From Hymenobacter sediminicola (GTDB lineage Bacteria; Bacteroidota; Bacteroidia; Cytophagales; Hymenobacteraceae), in the NCBI RefSeq assembly GCF_014250515.1, contig NZ_CP060202.1, positions 1,919,001-1,983,000 on the forward strand: a stretch of 64,000 nt of DNA, given 5' to 3'. A program made the position numbers and the translations under genes. Shown here in pieces: positions 56,732 through 64,000 of the stretch (the first letter of the stretch is position 1; the number at the start of each line of letters is the position of its first letter). Under the pieces are notes generated by a model. That model was not told the DNA's origin. It saw only the letters and a program-made list of their open reading frames with translations, and made no database searches.

Positions 56732-57229
56732 TTACTGAAAATACTCCCACAACGACTTGAACAGCCAGTAGCCGCCCCATAGGGCAAGCCCCCCGATTAC
56801 GATGAGTGCCAGTAGCGTAGCAGCCAGCAGTCCTTTGCCAGAGCCCGTATATCGGCCTTCGGCATAGTGGCGGCGTAGCAGGCGTACGTTCTTGTCGTTG
56901 GCCTTGTACGTGAAGTCGAAGATGGTGCCCACCACCGGAATGGCACCGATGATAGTATCGAGCAGCACGTTCAGGACCATGCGTACCACTAGGTTGCCGC
57001 TAGCGCCGTGGCGCATCATGGTAAGAATAAGTACCCCCGATATGGCCAGCGACGGAATGCCGCCTACCACCGGAATCAGGCTCATGAGCGGGTCGATGCC
57101 GAAGCGCCAGTTGGTGCCAGGTACCGTAAACTGGCTGTCGAGCAGGTGCGAGATACGCTCTACCCAGCGCAGCCGCTCATCCTGGTCAAAGGTGGCGGGA
57201 AGGGGAGTTGCGGTGAGTGGAGATGTCAT
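56732..57229 (-). CDS. DUF4112 family membrane protein
   Basis: A 165-residue protein. The N-terminal half contains [33 protein letters not shown], which is the DUF4112 signature, then [38 protein letters not shown] with two more hydrophobic stretches, and [16 protein letters not shown]-terminal membrane segment covers about 133-155. The function is unknown. It is convergent with the DUF294 gene and divergent from the aldo/keto reductase gene. Confidence 0.88.
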   Translation of the reverse strand: MTSPLTATPLPATFDQDERLRWVERISHLLDSQFTVPGTNWRFGIDPLMSLIPVVGGIPSLAISGVLILTMMRHGASGNLVVRMVLNVLLDTIIGAIPVVGTIFDFTYKANDKNVRLLRRHYAEGRYTGSGKGLLAATLLALIVIGGLALWGGYWLFKSLWEYFQ

Positions 57230-57372
57230 GGCTGAGAGGGAGAGAGGGGAGTTGCTGCGTTAAACGCAGAGTGTCCGATATAAGGTTGGTTTTCGTAAGG
57301 TCAGGACAAACGGCGCCAACCATTCATGGTGCTGCAGGTTATGTTCCTCCACACTTTCAACCCTCTACGTAT

Positions 57373-58362
57373 ATGCAGCAACGCACACTGGGCCAGTCCG
57401 GCCTCACAGTTTCTGCCCTGGGCCTTGGCTGCATGGGCATGTCAGATTTCTATGCGGGCCGCGACGATGCCGAAAGTATCCGGACGCTGCACCGCGCCGT
57501 AGAGTTGGGCGTTACATTCTTTGATACGGCTGACATGTACGGTCCTTACACCAACGAAGAGTTGGTGGGAAAAGCCCTAAAGGACCGCCGCAGTCAGGTA
57601 GTCATTGCCACCAAATTCGGTATTCTGCGCGACCCTAATGACCCGACCAAGCGTGGTATCAGCGGCCGCCCGGAGTATGTGCGCCAGGCCTGCGACGCCT
57701 CCTTGAAACGCCTCGGTACCGACTACATCGACCTTTACTATCAGCACCGCGTCGATCCGAACACGCCAACTGAAGAAACGGTGGGGGCCATGGCCGAACT
57801 GGTGAAAGCCGGCAAAGTGCGCCACCTGGGCTTAAGCGAAGCCGCCGCCGATACGTTGCGCCGCGCCCATACGGTGCACCCTATTACGGCGCTGCAAAGC
57901 GAGTACTCGCTCTGGAGCCGCGACCCGGAAGATGGTGTGCTGCAAGCCTGCCGCGAGCTGGGCATTGGCTTTGTGCCATACTCGCCGTTGGGCCGAGGCT
58001 TCCTCACGGGCCAGATTCAGAAGTTCGAGGACCTGGCCGAAGATGACTACCGCCGCCATACGCCCCGCTTTCAGGGTGAGAACTTCCAGAAAAACCTGGA
58101 TTTAGTGGCCCGCATCAATGAGTTGGCTACCGAGAAAGGCTGCACTCCCGGGCAGTTGGCACTAGCTTGGGTTCTGGCCCAGGGCAATGACATAGTACCT
58201 ATTCCAGGCACCAAGCGGGTGCACTACTTGGAAGAAAACCTGGGGGCACTTGAAATTAGCCTCAGTCTGGAAGAACTGGCCCATCTCAACTCCATTGCGC
58301 CCAAAGGGGCTGCTGCCGGCCAGCGCTACCCTGAGCAGATGATGAACAGCGTAAACGGCTAG
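57373..58362 (+). CDS. Aldo/keto reductase
   Basis: A 329-residue cytoplasmic NADPH-dependent oxidoreductase. ATG 57373 is chosen since [23 protein letters not shown] is the family start. The catalytic tetrad is complete: Asp and Tyr in [18 protein letters not shown], Lys in VVIATKFGI and His in YYQHRVDPN. Cofactor contacts are in [18 protein letters not shown] near the end. It resembles the YajO/AKR13 branch. The substrate is unknown; it stands alone between two divergent or convergent genes. Confidence 0.94.
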   Translation: MQQRTLGQSGLTVSALGLGCMGMSDFYAGRDDAESIRTLHRAVELGVTFFDTADMYGPYTNEELVGKALKDRRSQVVIATKFGILRDPNDPTKRGISGRPEYVRQACDASLKRLGTDYIDLYYQHRVDPNTPTEETVGAMAELVKAGKVRHLGLSEAAADTLRRAHTVHPITALQSEYSLWSRDPEDGVLQACRELGIGFVPYSPLGRGFLTGQIQKFEDLAEDDYRRHTPRFQGENFQKNLDLVARINELATEKGCTPGQLALAWVLAQGNDIVPIPGTKRVHYLEENLGALEISLSLEELAHLNSIAPKGAAAGQRYPEQMMNSVNG

Positions 58363-58380
58363 CTAACATACTTATACTGC

Positions 58381-58418
58381 TACGTAGAGAAGGCCCCAAC
58401 GGGGGCCTTCTCTACGTA
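58381..58418. terminator. Perfect hairpin between convergent genes
   Basis: TACGTAGAGAAGGCCCC pairs with GGGGCCTTCTCTACGTA around AACG. Seventeen perfect pairs, but the flanking T run is short (GTGTTT). It serves both the aldo/keto reductase and DAC-domain genes. Confidence 0.8.
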
Positions 58419-58423
58419 GTGTT

Positions 58424-59875
58424 TCACCGCCGCAGCGGCGGCAATAAGTCAATTAGGCCATCTTCGCTGACCACGATGGCCAAACAGGCGTAGCGGCTGC
58501 TTTCTACATAGCGCAAAGCCGAATTGTAACGGGAGCCACGCGAGGAGTCGCCCTTTTCTGTGGCTAAGCCGTCGAGGATGGCCCCGATGGCGTAACAAGT
58601 ACCATCGGGCTCTATAAATACTGCCCCATCAATATTGGTAACGAGACGGAGCACCGACGGTGTCATAAGGCGAGGAGCTACGCGGAAGCACTGGCGCGTC
58701 AGGCGTGCTGCCTCCTGCTTAGCCCCCTCTGAAATTACCAGAATGGTGCCGTTGGTTTGTTCGGTAGCGCGCTGCGTCAGTTCCCAGAGGTATTCCACGG
58801 TGCCGGTATCGAGGTGCGGGAAGATGCGCTGCACGGCACGGGCGAAATTTTCAGCATCGACACGGCCCTGCGGCAGCCGCGGAGTATTCGACACCACCTT
58901 CATCATCACCTCCTCGTTGTGCGTGAGCTCCCAGCTATAGTGCCGGGTAAAATGCACAGTAAACAGGGGCTCAAACGTCGGATCGTCAGGGGATACCAGA
59001 TACCCCAGCCCAAACACGTCGGTCGCATCGGAAACCAGGGCCGTATAGTCCTCGCTGAGTTCGAGTAGCTTCCGAATTCGCCGATGGTCGCGGAGCGGAA
59101 TCGGGCTTTCCAGCGTGAGCACCGGCACAATGGCCGGATGGTGGCGGCGTGCAACCAGCATCGTGCCCACGCCTTCGTCGCCCTCGTGGCGGAGCGCTGC
59201 AATGCCGTTGCAGGCATCGTAGAGGCCATGCGTGCCGGCGGCTGCGCGCAACATAAAGCTGCGGCCCGCCGCCCGCAACACCTCGTTATAGTCGCGGTCC
59301 AGCACGGGCCGGTCATCATCCGTATCCGATTCGCGAAGGGCCCGGCTACAGTCCTGCAGAAACTCCTGCACCGCCGCATGCACCAAGGAGGTGGGCCGGT
59401 TGCCAGGGCCCGGCACCGGTAGGGCGTAGTACGACTGGTAAGCTTCGGCAGAGAGCTGCAAAATCACTACAACTTGATAGCCATATAGGCTGACGGGTGT
59501 GGAGCAGAAGCTCAACCGCTCCTCCTCCCGGATGGTGCTCAGTTCCGCAAGAGTCTGTTCCGTGGCCCGCCGTAAGAGCTCATACCAGCGCAGCTTTTCG
59601 TACCGGTCGTGGTCGGTGGGGTGCAGATGGTAAACAACGTCGCGGGGGCCATCGGGCTCTAGCGCGGCGGCACGGGCCTTCACGTCAGCGAAGTCAGTAG
59701 GCGTGTAGCGCAGCGTGGAAGGCTCCACCACCACCGCCTGCGGTTCGTCTGTTTCCCGGGCCGAAGCCAGACCGAGCAAAAAAACTTCCGGCTTAAGCGT
59801 ACGGTCAAGAATATTAAAAATGCCTTCAGCGAATAGCTGGGCTGAGACACGGAAAAGGCTTTGGTGGTCCCACAT
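58424..59875 (-). CDS. DisA/DAC-domain protein (diadenylate-cyclase-like) with large N-terminal domain
   Basis: A 483-residue cytoplasmic protein from ATG 59875; the frame also allows a TTG ten codons upstream. The N-terminal 360 residues have no membrane segment and are not a family I can name with certainty; they may be one of the proposed DAC-associated sensor domains. The C-terminal 120 residues match the DAC fold: NGTILVISEGAKQEAARL, then NIDGAVFIEPDG with the DGA motif, and GAILDG. The next motif, RHR in active cyclases, reads RGSRYNSALRY here. The protein could make c-di-AMP or a related nucleotide, or only bind one. No c-di-AMP receptor or phosphodiesterase gene is adjacent. Confidence 0.75.
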   Translation of the reverse strand: MWDHQSLFRVSAQLFAEGIFNILDRTLKPEVFLLGLASARETDEPQAVVVEPSTLRYTPTDFADVKARAAALEPDGPRDVVYHLHPTDHDRYEKLRWYELLRRATEQTLAELSTIREEERLSFCSTPVSLYGYQVVVILQLSAEAYQSYYALPVPGPGNRPTSLVHAAVQEFLQDCSRALRESDTDDDRPVLDRDYNEVLRAAGRSFMLRAAAGTHGLYDACNGIAALRHEGDEGVGTMLVARRHHPAIVPVLTLESPIPLRDHRRIRKLLELSEDYTALVSDATDVFGLGYLVSPDDPTFEPLFTVHFTRHYSWELTHNEEVMMKVVSNTPRLPQGRVDAENFARAVQRIFPHLDTGTVEYLWELTQRATEQTNGTILVISEGAKQEAARLTRQCFRVAPRLMTPSVLRLVTNIDGAVFIEPDGTCYAIGAILDGLATEKGDSSRGSRYNSALRYVESSRYACLAIVVSEDGLIDLLPPLRR

Positions 59876-60047
59876 AGATGGGAGCTGGAAGCTGGGCAAG
59901 GGCAACGAGGAAAGTGAAGAAGAGGCGAGAGGTACCAGATACGGAAAAAGTGCCGCTGAGGATAGCCCCCGGTTTAACCGTCTGTTTTGCGGGGCAGCAA
60001 CATCGGACTGGTTGAGAAGTTATAGTAGTGTCTTCCGCTTTGGCCCC

Positions 60048-60078
60048 TTGCGAAAGGCTCCCGGAAAGTGTATCTTAG
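60048..60078 (+). promoter_or_regulatory. Promoter of the 85-residue membrane protein gene
   Basis: TTG (60048-60050), 20 bases, TAtcTTaG (60071-60078; one mismatch). The ATG is 31 bases downstream. Confidence 0.5.
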
Positions 60079-60109
60079 ATAGCTGCCGCACCCGCCGTAG
60101 CTGCCCGCC

Positions 60110-60367
60110 ATGTTCGTCTATTTCCTGCTTTCCGGATTCGGGTTTCTGTGTGCATTTGCTGCGCTGCCGCTGCTCACAGGGTATTGCGCCGTCAACTATG
60201 GCCGCTCTTTCTGGCTTTGGTTTACGCTGGGCTGGGTGCTGCCTATTGTATCGTTCTTTGTGCTGGTGGCCCTCATTGTGCGCGGGCAGCTGGACCAAGG
60301 CGAACGGCTCTTAGCCGAGGCCAAATCTATTCTGGCGGAAGCAGTAGCGTTGAAAAACGAGGAATAA
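60110..60367 (+). CDS. Small two-helix membrane protein of unknown function
   Basis: An 85-residue protein. Two hydrophobic segments (about 2-26 and 34-58) flank a short NYGRSFWLWF turn, followed by a charged C-terminal helix (DQGERLLAEAKSILAEAVALKNEE). I do not recognise the family; the Tyr-Gly-Arg-Ser-Phe turn plus tryptophans is common in small inner-membrane proteins. It has a recognisable promoter and a normal start, so it is likely a real gene. It is convergent with the flavoprotein gene. Confidence 0.65.
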   Translation: MFVYFLLSGFGFLCAFAALPLLTGYCAVNYGRSFWLWFTLGWVLPIVSFFVLVALIVRGQLDQGERLLAEAKSILAEAVALKNEE

Positions 60368-60397
60368 ATACTTTCCACGGCCTAACGTGCTGCCCCC

Positions 60398-61603
60398 TTA
60401 TAAGCGCAGGATGGATGTTGCGGCCCACGCCCCGGTGCTGAAGCAGCCCTGCAGCAGGTAGCCGCCGGTAGGAGCTTCCCAGTCTAGCATTTCGCCGGCT
60501 ACAAACGTGCCGGGCCGGCGGCGCAGCATTAGGGCTTCATCCAGTTCTTCCCACGCTACACCGCCCGCTGTACTAATGGCTTCATCAAGAGGCCGGAGGG
60601 CATGCACGGGCAGAGGCACGGCGCGCAGTAGCCGGGCCAGGGCTTCGGGCGTGGCAGTGGCTTCGGGAGATGCTACTTCGCGCAGTAGGGTAGGCACGGG
60701 CGGCCCAAGGCGGAGCTGCTGGCGCAGGAAGTCGGGAAGGGAGCGGCCATTGCGGGGTTTCTGTAGCTTGGCAAGTAGTTGCTCGTCGGAAAGATCGGGC
60801 TTGAGGTCGAGCAGGAGTGTGGCTGGTGGGTTCTGCTGCAGTGCGTGCCGCAGGACAGGCGTGAGGGCATATACTGGAGTACCCTCCACCCCATAATCAG
60901 TGAGCAGCAATTCGCCCCGCTCCATCTGGCTGCCACAGTGCAAGGCTATGTTTTTGAGCGGCATGCGCCCCACTTTCTGCCGGAAAAATGCCGACCACGC
61001 CACTTCAGCCCCGCAGTTGGCGGGTTCAAACGGTACGCAGCGTACCCCAATGCTCTCGAAAGCCGTAGTCCAGCAGCCATTGGAGCCCGTTTTCTGCCAG
61101 CTCGCGCCACCCAGGGCCAGCAATGTGGCATCCGGCTGCACCACAACTTCCTCGGCAGTAGCCTCATGGCGTATGCGCAGCCCGCTGGGGCCCTCAAACC
61201 CTAGCCAACGGTAGCGGGTGTGCAACTGCACACCCAGTGCCCGCAGCCGCTGCAGCCAGGCGCGCAGCAAGTCGGCGGGCTTGTGCTGCTCCAGCGGAAA
61301 CACGCGCCCACTCGTGCCCACAAACGTGGTAATGCCCAAGTCGGCGGCCCAGGCGCGTAAGTCGGCGGGGGAGAAGTGCCGCAGAAAATGCTCAAAAGCG
61401 GGCTGCCGGGCACCGTAGCGGGCCGCAAAAGCCGCCGGAGTTTCGGAGTTGGTGAGGTTGAAGCCCCCGTGACCCGCCACCAGAAACTTGCGCCCCACAG
61501 TTGCCTGCGCCTCATAAAGAGCCACGCGCCAGCCCGCTTCCGCCAGCCGCTGTGCTGCCAGCAAACCGGCTGGCCCTCCACCTACTATGGCAACGTGCTT
61601 CAC
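60398..61603 (-). CDS. TIGR03862/HI0933-family flavoprotein
   Basis: A 401-residue cytoplasmic FAD protein. The GTG at 61603 is chosen since KHVAIVGGGPAGLLAAQRLAEAG is the dinucleotide-binding N-terminus. The family features GRKFLVAGHGGFNLTNSE (about 40-58), FVGTSGRVFPLEQHKPADLLRAWL (about 99-122), LALGGASWQKTGSNG (about 162) and the C-terminal TAGGVAWEELDEALMLRRRPGTFVAGEMLDWEAPTGGY-type motif (in parts) are present. The reaction is unknown. A perfect TAccTTTG lies at 61658-61651 on the minus strand, 47 bases before the start. Confidence 0.92.
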   Translation of the reverse strand: MKHVAIVGGGPAGLLAAQRLAEAGWRVALYEAQATVGRKFLVAGHGGFNLTNSETPAAFAARYGARQPAFEHFLRHFSPADLRAWAADLGITTFVGTSGRVFPLEQHKPADLLRAWLQRLRALGVQLHTRYRWLGFEGPSGLRIRHEATAEEVVVQPDATLLALGGASWQKTGSNGCWTTAFESIGVRCVPFEPANCGAEVAWSAFFRQKVGRMPLKNIALHCGSQMERGELLLTDYGVEGTPVYALTPVLRHALQQNPPATLLLDLKPDLSDEQLLAKLQKPRNGRSLPDFLRQQLRLGPPVPTLLREVASPEATATPEALARLLRAVPLPVHALRPLDEAISTAGGVAWEELDEALMLRRRPGTFVAGEMLDWEAPTGGYLLQGCFSTGAWAATSILRL

Positions 61604-61650
61604 TGAAAAAATACTGGAATGGAGGAGGGATAGCTGGAAATAGTGCCGAG

Positions 61651-61658
61651 CAAAGGTA
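61651..61658 (-). promoter_or_regulatory. -7 promoter box of the flavoprotein gene
   Basis: The minus strand reads TACCTTTG, perfect to TAnnTTTG. The start codon is 47 bases downstream. No matching TTG upstream was found. Confidence 0.4.
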
Positions 61659-61746
61659 AGGTAGGTTCGGCGGGAAATCTGGGTTTGTCGTATAGCAGGG
61701 GCATTCTGCTGCTGGACTACGGTTCCGCTTCTCCTAAACTGCATTC

Positions 61747-62937
61747 ATGGGTTCCTACACTATACTCATCGGGCTGAGCATTGCCGTCATCCTTTCCTAC
61801 TTGTTTGACCTGTTGGCGCGGGCCACCAAAGTACCGTCAGTTCTGATGCTGCTGCTCACTGGCATTGCCCTGCGCCAAGCCGCCGACTACTTCGATTTTG
61901 CCCTTGGTATTCCGAAGGTGGTGCTGGAGTTGTTCGGGATTATCGGCCTGATTATGATTGTGCTGGAAGGTGCCCTCGACCTTAAGCTCACCCGCGACAA
62001 AGCCCCGCTTATACGGCGCTCTTTCCTGGCGGCGGTACTCATGCTGGTGGTGCAGGCCGTGGCTATTGCGCTGCTGCTGCAGGCGTACGTGGGAGCTTCG
62101 TTTCAGACCTGCCTCGTGAATGCCGTACCGCTGGCCGTTATCAGCTCGGCCATTGCCATTCCCAGCGTTGCCAACCTGATGGGGGAAAAGCAGGAGTTTA
62201 TTGTCTACGAAAGCACGTTTTCGGACATCCTGGGGATTATGCTATTCAATTTTGCCCTGCAAGACAACTTCGCGCAGGGCGTTTCAGTCATCACCTTCAC
62301 CCGCGACGTGGTGGCGGTGCTGATAGTGGCGGTACTGAGCACGGCAGCACTGGCGTTTCTGCTGGGTCGTATCCGGCTGCACGTCAAGTTCTTCCTGATT
62401 CTGGCTTTCTTGATTCTACTCTATAGCCTTGCCAAAAAGCTGCATCTGTCGTCATTGGTGCTGGTGCTGGTGTTTGGGCTGGCCGTCAACAATGCCGAAC
62501 TGCTATTGCGTGGCCCCAAGCTGCAGCGCTGGCTACACCCCGAGCAGCTAGCCGCTGAGTTGCACCCGCTCAAAAGCATCACGGCCGAATCGGCGTTTCT
62601 GATTCGCACGTTTTTCTTCCTGCTATTTGGGTTCAGTATCACGCTCAGCAGCCTTGTCAGTGCTACGCTGCTGCTGCAGGGTCTGCTCATCGTGGGCGTG
62701 CTGACGGGTATTCGCTACGTATACCTGCGCTACATTGCCCGCACCGACCTGATTCCGGAACTGTTCATTGCGCCAAAAGGCCTGATTACAGTGCTCCTGT
62801 TCTACAGCATCCCCGACAAGCACCACATTGGGGAAATCGGCGAAAATATCCTCTTCATTGTCATCCTGCTCACCGGAGTACTGATGATGATAGGCCTGCA
62901 GCTGACCAAAAAAGAGCCGGAAATAGGAGAGTACTAA
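61747..62937 (+). CDS. Cation:proton antiporter (CPA1-like)
   Basis: A 396-residue inner-membrane protein with about 11 hydrophobic segments. The N-terminal ILSYLFDLLARATKVPSVLMLLLTGIALR and IGLIMIVLEGALDLKL are typical for sodium/proton exchangers. The transport core is AVISSAIAIPSVANLMGEKQEFIVYESTFSDILGIMLF (in sections), with the acidic pair ESTFSD replacing the classic ND; FGLAVNNAEL and APKGLITVLLFYS also fit. No C-terminal regulatory domain (TrkA-C) is present. It probably exports Na+ or K+ for pH or salt balance. It is convergent with a ClC channel gene. Confidence 0.88.
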   Translation: MGSYTILIGLSIAVILSYLFDLLARATKVPSVLMLLLTGIALRQAADYFDFALGIPKVVLELFGIIGLIMIVLEGALDLKLTRDKAPLIRRSFLAAVLMLVVQAVAIALLLQAYVGASFQTCLVNAVPLAVISSAIAIPSVANLMGEKQEFIVYESTFSDILGIMLFNFALQDNFAQGVSVITFTRDVVAVLIVAVLSTAALAFLLGRIRLHVKFFLILAFLILLYSLAKKLHLSSLVLVLVFGLAVNNAELLLRGPKLQRWLHPEQLAAELHPLKSITAESAFLIRTFFFLLFGFSITLSSLVSATLLLQGLLIVGVLTGIRYVYLRYIARTDLIPELFIAPKGLITVLLFYSIPDKHHIGEIGENILFIVILLTGVLMMIGLQLTKKEPEIGEY

Positions 62938-63008
62938 GCCGGGCCACGGAGCTATGTGCTGTAAGCGCTGTCATTAGGCCCAGGCTGCCAGTTCCGCCAG
63001 TCCGTCGC

Positions 63009-64000
63009 CTACTCGGTTTCCTTCAGCAGTTGTTTGCGGTATCCGACCAGAATGGTGGATTTCAGCAGGAATCCAACGTAAACTCCCTGATTCACAACCG
63101 GCAAGGCCGGTACGTTCAGCTGCTCCATGCAGCGCAGAGTATCGAGGAGAGAGTCGTCGAGGTTGACGGTGGCCGGTGGGTCGGTCATCAGGTCCTGCAC
63201 GCGGGTGGTGGTGTAGTGCTCATCATCGAACAGCGCGTTGCGCACAGTGTCGAGCGTGACAATACCCAGCAGAAAGCCCTTGTCATCAACCACTGGAAAC
63301 AAGTTGCGGGTGGCGTGGCGAAACGTATCGACCAGCGTGCCCAGCGTATCCTGCGGGTGCACGGCCACGAAGTCGGTCTGCACAAGGTGGTGCAGGTCAA
63401 GTTGAGAAAGCAGGCTCCGGTCCCGGTCGTGGTGCACATAGACGCCGCGCTGCACCAGCTTGCGGGTGTACACGGAGTAGGGTTCGAAGTAGCGCGTAAT
63501 CAGGTAGGAAGAGCTGGTAACCACCATCAGAGGCACAAAAAGGGCGTAGCCGCCCGTTATTTCGGCAATCAGGAAGATGGCCGTGAGCGGTGCGTGCACT
63601 ACGCCGGCCAGCACGCCGGCCATGCCCAGCACAATGAAATGTACCTCTGTCACGCTGGTCAGGCCACTCAGATTGATGAGGCGTGCAAACACGAAGCCCA
63701 GCAGTGCCCCCGCAAACAACGACGAGCCAAACATGCCCCCATTGCCGCCTGCGCCCACCGTAATGGTGGTGGCAAACACTTTCAGCAGCATACTGGCCGT
63801 GGCTACCCCCAGCAAAATCCACACGTTTTCGTCGCGGTACACCGCGAAAATGGAGCCGTTGACCAATTCCTGGCCTTTGCCCGCCAACAGCTGCTGCACA
63901 ATGTTATAGCCTTCACCGTAGAGCGGCGGAAACAGAAACACCAGCACCCCCAGCGCCAAGCCGCCCAGCGCCACTTTCCGAAATGTGCCCGGCCAGCGCT
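63009..64000 (-). CDS. ClC family chloride channel/transporter with two CBS domains (5' end outside window)
   Basis: This is the C-terminal part of a longer protein. The frame is open through the window edge (before VALGGLALG it reads TFRK), so the start lies beyond 64000. Visible membrane helices include KVFATTITVGAGGNGGMFGSSLFAGALLG, which carries the GxFxP-like region of the ClC pore, and GMAGVLAGVVHAPLTAIFLIAEITGGY. A tandem CBS pair follows (LVQTDFVAVHPQDTLGTLVDTF, then VQDLMTDPPATVNLDDSLLDTL). It moves chloride, perhaps in exchange for protons; the gating Glu is outside the visible part. Confidence 0.92.
   Translation of the reverse strand, partial: RWPGTFRKVALGGLALGVLVFLFPPLYGEGYNIVQQLLAGKGQELVNGSIFAVYRDENVWILLGVATASMLLKVFATTITVGAGGNGGMFGSSLFAGALLGFVFARLINLSGLTSVTEVHFIVLGMAGVLAGVVHAPLTAIFLIAEITGGYALFVPLMVVTSSSYLITRYFEPYSVYTRKLVQRGVYVHHDRDRSLLSQLDLHHLVQTDFVAVHPQDTLGTLVDTFRHATRNLFPVVDDKGFLLGIVTLDTVRNALFDDEHYTTTRVQDLMTDPPATVNLDDSLLDTLRCMEQLNVPALPVVNQGVYVGFLLKSTILVGYRKQLLKETE

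Overview
The window is GC-rich, densely coded bacterial chromosome of a Bacteroidetes member, most likely Cytophagales and close to Hymenobacter. Evidence: a secreted protein with a type IX secretion C-terminal sorting domain; promoters of the Bacteroidetes type (TTG, 19-22 bases, TAnnTTTG); few visible Shine-Dalgarno sites; and gene families common in that group (GH97, MutS2, DUF4260, DUF4112, DUF2062, TIGR02757, RlmF, CheB/CheR-PAS fusions). The genus is inferred from gene content; no rRNA or marker-gene comparison was possible.

Layout. 0-6 kb: a STAS-domain protein, divergent from a CheB-CheR-PAS fusion followed by a PAS histidine kinase. 6-16 kb: a secreted protein of unknown function, two identical tRNA-Glu cassettes 7 kb apart, a TVP38-type membrane protein, a GH15 hydrolase and a fused OtsA-OtsB trehalose synthase/phosphatase, a YgjP-type metallopeptidase, and a Crp/Fnr regulator with a DUF4260 membrane protein. 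16-23 kb: GAPDH, a lipid kinase, a SUI1-type factor, DUF1622, a GH97 glucosidase and a lipoprotein gene with a stop codon inside its signal peptide. 22-30 kb: KdsB, a LysM protein, TIGR02757, MutS2, RlmF and a thioredoxin-like lipoprotein. 30-40 kb: a secreted phospholipase-D-like protein, MurB, a sugar transporter, an aquaporin, an rRNA methyltransferase and a DbpA-type helicase. 39-51 kb: an LMW phosphatase, an MtfA/SEC-C peptidase, an M2 dipeptidase, an esterase, pirin, a LexA-like regulator, RecQ, a Csp-type copper protein and membrane proteins. 50-64 kb: SseB, a cytochrome c/SCO/lipoprotein/DoxX set, an exonuclease overlapping a DUF294-CBS protein, an aldo/keto reductase, a divergent diadenylate-cyclase-domain protein, a flavoprotein, a cation/proton antiporter and the 3' part of a ClC channel gene.

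Most of this is core housekeeping and environmental-response content. There is no recognisable prophage, transposase, CRISPR array or integrative element. The less ordinary content is (i) four intergenic palindromes of about 90-100 bp with related arms, (ii) four tandem copies of a 41-bp unit downstream of mutS2, each holding two dyads, (iii) a duplicated 112-bp tRNA-Glu cassette, (iv) a lipoprotein gene with an in-frame amber codon in its leader, (v) a DAC-domain protein whose second active-site motif departs from the family norm, and (vi) several promoters placed so close to start codons that leaderless transcripts are predicted. All functional calls are read from motifs; no database search was run.
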